Shown here: in pieces, positions 1 through 5,178 of the stretch
Layout of the letters: every line of letters begins with the position of its first letter
How positions within the stretch are numbered: the stretch's first letter is position 1
The notes under the pieces: generated by a model
Told to the model about the DNA's origin: nothing
What the model saw: only the letters and a program-made list of their open reading frames with translations
The model's database searches: none
Position numbers and translations under genes: made by a program
Source: Bacillota bacterium
Lineage (GTDB): Bacteria; Bacillota; Clostridia; Lachnospirales; Anaerotignaceae
NCBI GenBank assembly: GCA_017547125.1
Contig: JAFYQL010000092.1
Span: forward strand, 1 to 5,380
DNA: 5,380 nucleotides
Direction of reading: 5' to 3'

Positions 1-98
1 AAGGCAAACTCGTTTCAAGATATACATATAAAAATAAAAACACAGAGTTCAGATGTGAAGTCTGCGGAGAAATATATCGTCCTGTGAAAATGATTTAG
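1..98 (+). CDS. C-terminal fragment of a protein ending in a CxxC knuckle (unidentified)
   Basis: Reading from base 3 gives 31 codons ending at TAG 96-98; the start lies outside the window. The tail reads roughly FRCEVCGEIYRPVKMI, with a Cys-x-x-Cys pair 14 and 11 residues from the end, of the kind found in zinc-ribbon or rubredoxin-like knuckles. A second cysteine pair, needed for a full zinc site, would have to lie upstream. The other two plus-strand frames are less convincing: frame 2 stops at once, and frame 1 is open to a TGA near 85 but has no recognisable motif. The next gene starts 11 bases after the stop, and its AGGTGG ribosome site overlaps this stop codon, so the two are probably co-transcribed. 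I cannot name the family; a SprT-like C-terminal zinc ribbon is only one possibility. Confidence 0.6.
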   Translation, partial: GKLVSRYTYKNKNTEFRCEVCGEIYRPVKMI

Positions 99-109
99 GT
101 GGTAATGAT

Positions 110-295
110 ATGAATAAGAAGAAAAGTGACTTGATTGCATCAATAATGTGGCTCGCATTAGGCATGGCGTGGGTTGTTCTTCTGTTTATTGATTTTAAAC
201 GAGGAACGCCTGAAGGACAGATGATAATGCATGCGATTTGTGCAGTGTCGTCTATTATTGTTGGTGCGGCAAACTACAGAAAATATAAAGCATAA
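110..295 (+). CDS. Small two-helix membrane protein, 61 aa, unknown function
   Basis: This is a complete ORF from ATG 110 to TAA 293-295, preceded by an AGGTGG ribosome site at 97-102 with 7-nt spacing, which fixes the start. The product has a lysine-rich N-terminus (KKK at 3-5), a hydrophobic segment at about residues 9-27 rich in Trp, Leu and Val, a short polar loop at 28-37 (DFKRGTPEGQ), a second hydrophobic segment at about 38-54, and a basic tail (YRKYK). Both ends are basic, so the positive-inside rule suggests a hairpin with both termini in the cytoplasm. There are no cysteines near the ends and no catalytic motif. It sits directly behind the CxxC-ended gene and is closed by a strong terminator, so it is likely the last gene of that operon. 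I do not recognise the family and assign no function. Confidence 0.75.
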   Translation: MNKKKSDLIASIMWLALGMAWVVLLFIDFKRGTPEGQMIMHAICAVSSIIVGAANYRKYKA

Positions 296-327
296 AAAAA
301 GACCGGATAACCGGTCTTTTTATTTTT
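296..327. terminator. Bidirectional intrinsic terminator between convergent genes
   Basis: An 11-bp perfect stem (296-306 with 311-321) closes a 4-nt ATAA loop; its GC core is GACCGG/CCGGTC. On the plus strand it is followed by TTTTTATTTTT (317-327), and on the minus strand by a T run from the A tract at 294-300, so it should stop transcription in both directions. It starts immediately after the stop of the 61-aa gene (293-295). The ruvB stop codon (320-322, TAA on the minus strand) lies partly inside the stem. Confidence 0.9.
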
Positions 328-1333
328 CTACATATTTCATTCCAAAATGTTCATAGCCACTCTTTGTAACAACTCTTCCTCTTGGCGTTCTCTGGATATA
401 TCCAAGCTGAATAAGATATGGCTCGTAAACATCTTCTATTGTTTCGCTTTCTTCGTTGATATAAACTGCAAGGGTGTCAACACCAACAGGACCGCCGCCA
501 AATTTTTCGATCATGGCAAGAAGCATTTTTCTGTCGGTCATATCAAGGCCCATTTTGTCAACGTCAAGCATATCAAGGGCATCACGGGCAACTTCAAGAG
601 TGATTTTGCCGTCATATTTAACCTGAGCAAAGTCACGCACTCGTTTAAGAAGTCTGTTGGCGATTCGTGGTGTGCCTCGGCTTCTTCTTGCAATTTCCTC
701 TGCGCCTGTGTCGTCAATTTCGATATTTAAAACGCCTGAAGAACGAACGATGATTTTCTTAAGGTCCTTAACTGCATCAGGCTCAAGTCTCTGTACTACG
801 CCAAATCTGTCACGAAGAGGGGCGGTTAAAAGTCCTATTCTTGTGGTTGCGCCTATAAGTGTGAAGTGCGGAAGGTCAAGACGCACGCTTCTTGCGCCTG
901 CACCTTTGCCGATGACGATATCAAGAGTAAAGTCTTCCATTGCGGGATAGAGAATTTCTTCTATCATACGGTTGAGACGGTGGATTTCGTCAACAAAAAG
1001 TATATCGCCTTCGTCAAGGCTGTTGAGTATTGCAGCCATATCACCCGGTCTTTCGATGGCAGGGCCTGATGTTATTTTGATGTTGGCGCCCATTTCGTTG
1101 GCAATGATGTTTGAAAGTGTTGTTTTGCCGAGCCCCGGAGGACCGTATAAAAGCACGTGGTCAAGGGCTTCTTTTCGTTGTTTTGCGGCCTCGATAAAGA
1201 CCTTCATATTGTTTTTGACACTTTCCTGACCTATGTAGTTTTCTATTGTATCGGGTCTGAGCTTTGGCTCTGTTTCGTAGTCTTCGTCTCTGATACCCGA
1301 GGAAATAATTCTGTCGTTAATTGTACTCACCAT
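320..1333 (-). CDS. ruvB: Holliday junction branch migration ATPase RuvB
   Basis: RuvB is the hexameric AAA+ motor that, with RuvA, drives branch migration of Holliday junctions during recombinational repair. The 337-aa product is normal length. It shows Walker A GPPGLGKTT at residues 64-72, Walker B ILFVDEIH at 111-118, sensor 1 GATTR at 161-165, the PLRDRFG segment with the likely arginine finger Arg174, and a sensor 2 region RGTPRIANRLL at 219-229. The C-terminal winged helix (about 262-335) carries the family signatures EKFGGGPVG and EPYLIQLGYIQRTPRGR. It lies 27 nt downstream of ruvA in the same direction. The start ATG at 1331-1333 is supported by alignment to the usual family N-terminus (DRIIS followed by LRP and YIGQ), but it has no good Shine-Dalgarno sequence. 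Upstream codons back to the ruvA stop offer no other start. Translation may depend on coupling to ruvA. The gene ends in the shared terminator. Confidence 0.98.
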   Translation of the reverse strand: MVSTINDRIISSGIRDEDYETEPKLRPDTIENYIGQESVKNNMKVFIEAAKQRKEALDHVLLYGPPGLGKTTLSNIIANEMGANIKITSGPAIERPGDMAAILNSLDEGDILFVDEIHRLNRMIEEILYPAMEDFTLDIVIGKGAGARSVRLDLPHFTLIGATTRIGLLTAPLRDRFGVVQRLEPDAVKDLKKIIVRSSGVLNIEIDDTGAEEIARRSRGTPRIANRLLKRVRDFAQVKYDGKITLEVARDALDMLDVDKMGLDMTDRKMLLAMIEKFGGGPVGVDTLAVYINEESETIEDVYEPYLIQLGYIQRTPRGRVVTKSGYEHFGMKYVEK

Positions 1334-1337
1334 CCGA

Positions 1338-1356
1338 ACATTTGCAAAACAAATGT
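1338..1356 (-). other. Small hairpin in the ruvA-ruvB gap, overlapping where the ruvB ribosome site should be
   Basis: ACATTTG and CAAATGT form a perfect 7-bp inverted repeat around a 5-nt loop. It occupies most of the 27-nt space between the ruvA stop and the ruvB ATG, ending 4 nt before that ATG on the mRNA. No AGGAGG-like sequence is visible in this space. The stem is AT-rich and weak, so it may be only a chance repeat. Confidence 0.4.
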
Positions 1357-1360
1357 GAAA

Positions 1361-1966
1361 TTAAATCATTTTTCTTAAGGCGGCTTTTATAAGTTTTTCT
1401 ACACTGTCGCCTTCTTTATATACACTGCCAACGGCCTTGAGTGCTTCGCTTCTGCTATAACCAAGGCTTTCGAGTGCCTCAACTGCATCGGTTTTTGCAC
1501 CGCTTTCAGCCACATTCACGATTTCTGTGATTTCGCTTGTGCCGAAGGTCTGTGTTATTTCTTCTGTTGTAAGCTTATCCTTAAGCTCAAGAACAAGTCG
1601 CTGAGCAGTTTTTTTACCAAGGCCGGGTGCTTTGCTTAAAGTGATTATGTCGCCTGTTGCAATGGCAGTGACAAGCTTGTTTACGTCCATACTTTCAAGT
1701 ATGTTCATAGCAACCTTAGGACCTATGCCTGAAACATTTATGAGCTTGTAGAAAAGCTTGAGTTGCTGCTGCTTTTCAAAACCTACAAGGCTGATGCCGT
1801 TGTCGCTTACACTCATATATGTATAAACCTTAACCTCGCCGCTTTGTGATGCAAGGCGTGAAATTGTTCCGGCACCTGCATTTATACGGTATCCCATGCC
1901 GCCGCATTCTATAACAAAATAACTTTCTTCAAAGTATTCAATTTTTCCTTTTATAAATTCAATCAT
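1361..1966 (-). CDS. ruvA: Holliday junction DNA-binding protein RuvA
   Basis: RuvA binds four-way DNA junctions as a tetramer and loads RuvB onto two arms. The 201-aa product has the standard three domains: an N-terminal OB fold (about 1-62, starting MIEFIKGKI and including the GGxGY segment at 22-26), a tandem helix-hairpin-helix region (INVSGIGPKVAMNIL at 76-90 and LSKAPGLGKKTAQRLVLEL at 110-128), a flexible acidic linker (about 130-155), and a C-terminal UBA-like domain (about 157-201, EALESLGYSRSEALKAV) that contacts RuvB. Start ATG 1964-1966 has a clear AAGGAG site about 8 nt upstream. It is the first gene of the ruvAB operon. ruvC is not next to it on the upstream side, where alaS diverges instead. 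Confidence 0.97.
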   Translation of the reverse strand: MIEFIKGKIEYFEESYFVIECGGMGYRINAGAGTISRLASQSGEVKVYTYMSVSDNGISLVGFEKQQQLKLFYKLINVSGIGPKVAMNILESMDVNKLVTAIATGDIITLSKAPGLGKKTAQRLVLELKDKLTTEEITQTFGTSEITEIVNVAESGAKTDAVEALESLGYSRSEALKAVGSVYKEGDSVEKLIKAALRKMI

Positions 1967-1993
1967 AAAATTCTCCTTTTAAATACAAACTTA

Positions 1994-2022
1994 ATTATAC
2001 TTTATTGAAACAAAAAGAACAA
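1994..2022 (-). promoter_or_regulatory. Sigma-A type promoter of ruvAB
   Basis: On the minus strand, a perfect -10 TATAAT (1994-1999) lies 17 bp from a weak -35 TTGTTC (2017-2022; the first three bases match TTGACA). The -10 is about 28 bp upstream of the ruvA ATG, giving a short leader that still contains the AAGGAG ribosome site. The -35 overlaps one copy of the TTGTTCTT octamer described in the findings. Confidence 0.7.
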
Positions 2023-2042
2023 GGCGAACAGACACAAAAAGG

Positions 2043-2054
2043 GAATGTTTGTTC
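2043..2054. promoter_or_regulatory. Weak LexA-like site upstream of the ruvAB promoter
   Basis: GAATGTTTGTTC fits the Gram-positive LexA core GAAC-N4-GTTC with one mismatch in the core, but it matches the flanking consensus poorly. It is 20 bp upstream of the ruvA -35. ruvAB is an SOS operon in Bacillus subtilis and E. coli, which makes a LexA site plausible, but the match is marginal and could be chance in AT-rich DNA. Confidence 0.2.
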
Positions 2055-2114
2055 TTGTTGTGCGGCCAAAAGCCTTGAAAATATTGAATTTTACAAATTT
2101 TTTATATTGTTTTG

Positions 2115-2143
2115 TTGACATTGTTCTTTAGATAAAATATAAT
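2115..2143 (+). promoter_or_regulatory. Consensus sigma-A promoter of the alaS leader
   Basis: A perfect -35 TTGACA (2115-2120) and perfect -10 TATAAT (2138-2143) are separated by exactly 17 bp, the optimal spacing. Transcription should start near 2150, just upstream of the first T-box Stem I element. A promoter this strong fits a system in which output is set by attenuation in the leader and not by initiation. Confidence 0.9.
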
Positions 2144-2149
2144 TGCTAC

Positions 2150-2424
2150 GTTGATAAAATAAAAAATGCTATGACGGAAAGAAGTAACCCGATGTGCAGA
2201 ATTTTCAGAGAGAAAACCCTCGTGTATTTGGCGCGTGGCTGAAAGGTTTTTAATAACGGCATCTGGCGAAGCAGTTCCCGAGCTTCCATTACGAAACAAA
2301 GTAGTTTTGGACGTTTGCCTGCGTTAAAGGCGTAGAGAGATGTTCTTTTTTAAAGAGCATAAATAGGGTGGTACCGCGAAAAGTCTTCGTCCTTATAGGT
2401 TAAGGATAAAGGCTTATTTTTTTT
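2150..2424 (+). ncRNA. T-box riboswitch (alanine type) controlling alaS
   Basis: This leader senses uncharged tRNA-Ala. Stem I (about 2167-2285) has the 5' segment GACGGAAAGAAGTA (2173-2186), the AGAG distal bulge at 2207-2212 closed by TTTCAG/CTGAAA (2203-2208 with 2239-2244), and a 3' side GAAGCAGTTCCCGAGC (2269-2283). The GAGC ending resembles the kink-turn side of known T-boxes. Read this way, the specifier codon is GCA (Ala) at 2271-2273, followed by a purine as usual. A GCGTTAA element lies in a small hairpin at 2317-2331, and Stem III is the 9-bp hairpin 2340-2360. The T-box itself, AGGGTGGTACCGCG, is at 2365-2378; its UGGU bulge complements a tRNA ending in ACCA, as expected for tRNA-Ala. 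The antiterminator pairs 2363-2368 with 2390-2396 (one bulged U), so it excludes the terminator. Confidence 0.93.
2381..2424 (+). terminator. Regulated intrinsic terminator of the alaS T-box leader
   Basis: The 15-position stem 2381-2395 with 2401-2415 has two G-U wobbles and one C-A mismatch, a 5-nt loop TAGGT, and an 8-T tract at 2417-2424. Its 5' strand contains bases 2390-2395, which the antiterminator also needs, so the two folds are mutually exclusive. This indicates transcriptional control, with readthrough when uncharged tRNA is bound. Confidence 0.9.
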
Positions 2425-2470
2425 GTACTGGAAAATTTATTGTTTATAAAACGAGAGGAGAAAATTCATC

Positions 2471-5110
2471 ATGAAACAGATGGGCGTAAACGAAATCAGA
2501 GAAGCTTTCCTTTCTTTCTTTGAAAGCAAAGCACACTTAAGAATGGCAAGTGCATCACTTATTCCACATAACGACAACAGCCTTCTTCTTATTAACTCAG
2601 GTATGGCACCTCTTAAGCCTTACTTCACAGGTCAGGAAGTTCCTCCAAGCAAGAGAGTAACAACATGCCAGAAATGTATCAGAACAGGCGATATTGAAAA
2701 CGTAGGTAAAACAGCTCGTCACGGTACTTTCTTCGAAATGCTTGGCGACTTCTCATTCGGCGATTATTTCAAATCAGAAATCATTCCTTGGTCATGGGAA
2801 TTTGTTACAGAAGTTATGGGAATTCCTGAAGACAGACTTTATGTAACAGTATACAAAGATGACGATGAAGCAGCTAAAATCTGGCACGAAGTAGTAGGTC
2901 TTCCAAAAGAAAAGATCTTCTACATGGGCAAAGCAGATAACTTCTGGGAACACGGTACAGGTCCTTGCGGTCCTTGTTCAGAAATTTATTATGACAGAGG
3001 CGAAGAATACGGCTGCGGCGAACCTGGCTGTACAGTAGGCTGCGAATGCGACAGATATATGGAATTCTGGAACCTCGTATTCACACAGTTCAATGCTGAA
3101 CCAGACGGCACATACACAGACCTCGTTCAGAAAAACATCGACACAGGTATGGGTCTTGAAAGAATGGGTACAATCATGCAGAATGTAGACTCAATCTTTG
3201 ACGTAGACACAGTAAAGGCTATCCGTGACGAAGTATGCCGTGTTGCAGGCGTAGAATACAAAAAAGAACAGAAAATTGACATCAGCGTAAGAGTTATCAC
3301 AGACCACATCCGTTCAGTAACATTTATGACAGCTGACGGTGTTCTTCCTTCAAACGAAGGCAGAGGCTATGTTTTAAGAAGACTTCTCAGAAGAGCAGCA
3401 CGTCACGGCAAGCTTCTTGGCATTAACAAGGAATTCCTTGCTGACCTTTGCGAAGTTGTTATTGAACAGAGCGGTAAAGCTTACCCTGAACTTGTAGAAA
3501 AGAAAGAATACATCCGTAAAGTGCTTTCAGTTGAAGAAAACAGCTTCAACAAAACAATCGACAAGGGTATGGAAATCCTTAAGAGCGACATCGAAGAAAT
3601 GAAAGCAAAAGGTGAAAAGGTTCTTAACGGCGAAAAGACATTCCGTCTTTATGACACATACGGTTTCCCAATTGACCTTACAAAAGAAATTCTTGAAGAA
3701 GAAGGTCTTTCACTTGACGAAGCAGCTTTCCAGGAAGAAATGAAGATTCAGAAGGAAAGAGCAAGAAGCGCAAGAGGCAAGAGCACATACATGGGTGCTG
3801 ACGAAACAGTATACCACCAGCTCGACACAACACTTACAACAGAATTTGTTGGCTATACAGAAAACGTAGTTGAAGGCGCAGTTATCACAGCTCTTGTTGC
3901 TGACAATGCAGTTGCTGAAACAGCATCAGTTGACAGCGAAGTTGCTATCTTCCTTGACAAAACACCTTTCTACGCAGAAATGGGCGGTCAGGTAGGCGAT
4001 ATCGGTACAATCAAAACAGATATGGGTACAGTTGAAATTACAGACTGTATCAAGGTTGTTGGCGGTAAGTTTGCTCACATCGGTACTGTTGTTGACGGCG
4101 AAATCAGACTTGGTGACAAGGCAACAGCTTCAATTGATATGAAGAACAGACTTGCTATCTCAAGAAACCACTCTGCAACTCACCTTCTTCAGAAGGCATT
4201 AAGAGAAGTTCTTGGTTCACACGTTGAACAGGCTGGTTCATACGTATCAGCAGACAGACTTCGTTTCGACTTTACACACTTCCAGGGTGTAACAGCTGAA
4301 GAACTTAAGAAGGTTGAAGATATCGTAAACGAAAAGATTCTTGAAGGTATGGAAATTGACGTAAGAGAAATGTCAATTGACGAAGCAAGAAAACTTGGTG
4401 CCATGGCACTTTTTGGTGAAAAATACGGCGAAGTTGTTCGTGTTGTAAACATGAGCGGCTACAGTGTTGAATTCTGTGGTGGTGTTCACCTCAAGAATAC
4501 TGCACAGGCTGGTTCATTCAAGATTGTTTCAGAAGGCGGCGTTGCTGTAGGTGTAAGAAGAATTGAAGCCCTCACAGGTGAAGGCGCACTCAAATTCTAT
4601 CAGGCACAGGGCGAAGAACTTAAGAAAGTTTGCGCTATTGCAAAAACAACACCAGACAATATGATCAAACACCTTGAAAACCTTATGAAAGAACAGAAAG
4701 AACTTGCTAAAGAAATCGAAGCACTTAAAGCTAAGATGGCTGGTTCAGCTGCAGAAGATGTTCTTAAGAATGCAGAAGTAATCAACGGTATCAACGTAAT
4801 CTGTGCACAGGTTGAAGATGCTGACGGCAATGCACTTAAGACAATGGGTGACGAACTTAAGAACAAGCTTGGCAGTGCAGTTGTAGTGCTTGCAGGGGTT
4901 AAAGAAGGAAAAATCAGCCTTGTAGCAATGGCTACAGATGATGCTGTTAAAGCTGGTGCTCATAGCGGCAACATCATCAAATCAGCTGCTGCAGTTTGCG
5001 GCGGTGGCGGCGGCGGTAAGCCAAACATGGCTCAGGCCGGCGGTAAAGATGCTTCTAAGATTGGCGAAGCTCTTGAAAAAGCAAAAGAAATTATTAAAGA
5101 ACAGCTTTAA
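2471..5110 (+). CDS. alaS: Alanyl-tRNA synthetase
   Basis: This class II synthetase charges tRNA-Ala with alanine and hydrolyses mischarged Ser/Gly-tRNA-Ala in the cytoplasm. At 879 aa it is full length. The catalytic domain (about 1-250) has the motif 2 region RHGTFFEMLGDFSFGDYF (83-100), the GPCGPCSEI segment (164-172) and motif 3 GMGLER (226-231). A Cys-rich stretch adds C182, C187, C191 and C193. The tRNA-recognition region follows (about 250-455). The editing domain has HSATH at 567-571 and CGGVH at 669-673, the four metal-binding positions. A coiled-coil-like segment (about 730-757) leads to the C-Ala/DHHA1 domain, ending with the Gly-rich GGGGGGKPNMAQAGGKD (844-860). The chosen ATG is 10 nt after a GAGGAG site (2455-2460); Met4 would be too far. 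Expression is controlled by the T-box upstream. Glutamate is coded by GAA apparently throughout, unlike in ruvB. Confidence 0.99.
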   Translation: MKQMGVNEIREAFLSFFESKAHLRMASASLIPHNDNSLLLINSGMAPLKPYFTGQEVPPSKRVTTCQKCIRTGDIENVGKTARHGTFFEMLGDFSFGDYFKSEIIPWSWEFVTEVMGIPEDRLYVTVYKDDDEAAKIWHEVVGLPKEKIFYMGKADNFWEHGTGPCGPCSEIYYDRGEEYGCGEPGCTVGCECDRYMEFWNLVFTQFNAEPDGTYTDLVQKNIDTGMGLERMGTIMQNVDSIFDVDTVKAIRDEVCRVAGVEYKKEQKIDISVRVITDHIRSVTFMTADGVLPSNEGRGYVLRRLLRRAARHGKLLGINKEFLADLCEVVIEQSGKAYPELVEKKEYIRKVLSVEENSFNKTIDKGMEILKSDIEEMKAKGEKVLNGEKTFRLYDTYGFPIDLTKEILEEEGLSLDEAAFQEEMKIQKERARSARGKSTYMGADETVYHQLDTTLTTEFVGYTENVVEGAVITALVADNAVAETASVDSEVAIFLDKTPFYAEMGGQVGDIGTIKTDMGTVEITDCIKVVGGKFAHIGTVVDGEIRLGDKATASIDMKNRLAISRNHSATHLLQKALREVLGSHVEQAGSYVSADRLRFDFTHFQGVTAEELKKVEDIVNEKILEGMEIDVREMSIDEARKLGAMALFGEKYGEVVRVVNMSGYSVEFCGGVHLKNTAQAGSFKIVSEGGVAVGVRRIEALTGEGALKFYQAQGEELKKVCAIAKTTPDNMIKHLENLMKEQKELAKEIEALKAKMAGSAAEDVLKNAEVINGINVICAQVEDADGNALKTMGDELKNKLGSAVVVLAGVKEGKISLVAMATDDAVKAGAHSGNIIKSAAAVCGGGGGGKPNMAQAGGKDASKIGEALEKAKEIIKEQL

Positions 5111-5120
5111 TTAAAATGTT

Positions 5121-5153
5121 TACAGCGTAGGGGTTGCCTCTGCGCTGTATTTT
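5121..5153 (+). terminator. Intrinsic terminator after alaS
   Basis: TACAGCG (5121-5127) pairs perfectly with CGCTGTA (5143-5149). The stem extends inward through U-G, A-U, G-C, G-U, G-C and G-C to a 3-nt TTG loop, giving about 13 pairs. The following T tract is short (TTTT at 5150-5153, then GTGTG), so some readthrough is likely. It begins 10 nt after the alaS stop and ends 25 nt before the next ATG. Confidence 0.75.
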
Positions 5154-5178
5154 GTGTGATAAAACAGGGGATAGAAAA

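Noticed and set aside
104..112. ATG-ATA-TGA mini-ORF overlapping the start of the 61-aa gene
   Set aside because: It is only two codons long and too close to the AGGTGG site; the ATG at 110 has proper spacing and a full ORF.
347..1378. Several plus-strand ORFs of 67-127 codons opposite ruvB
   Set aside because: They lie wholly or almost wholly antisense to a certain ruvB, have no convincing ribosome sites, and read like complement-frame translations of a conserved gene.
2017..2030. GAAC...GAAC pair near the ruvA -35 as a LexA box
   Set aside because: The two GAAC units are direct repeats, not the inverted GAAC/GTTC arrangement LexA needs.
2020..2077. CAAGGC ... GCCTTG 6-bp inverted repeat across the intergenic region
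   Set aside because: The arms are 46 bp apart and only 6 bp long; easily expected by chance and not tied to a promoter element in a useful way.
2102..2299. Minus-strand ORF of 65 codons in the ruvA-alaS spacer
   Set aside because: It is the complement of the alaS promoter and T-box Stem I, whose structure explains the sequence; the protein has no recognisable feature.
3127..4963. Minus-strand ORFs of 60-88 codons inside alaS
   Set aside because: They are antisense to conserved alaS codons and rich in Ser, Phe and Ile, as expected from complementing GAA/AAA/GCA-rich coding sequence.
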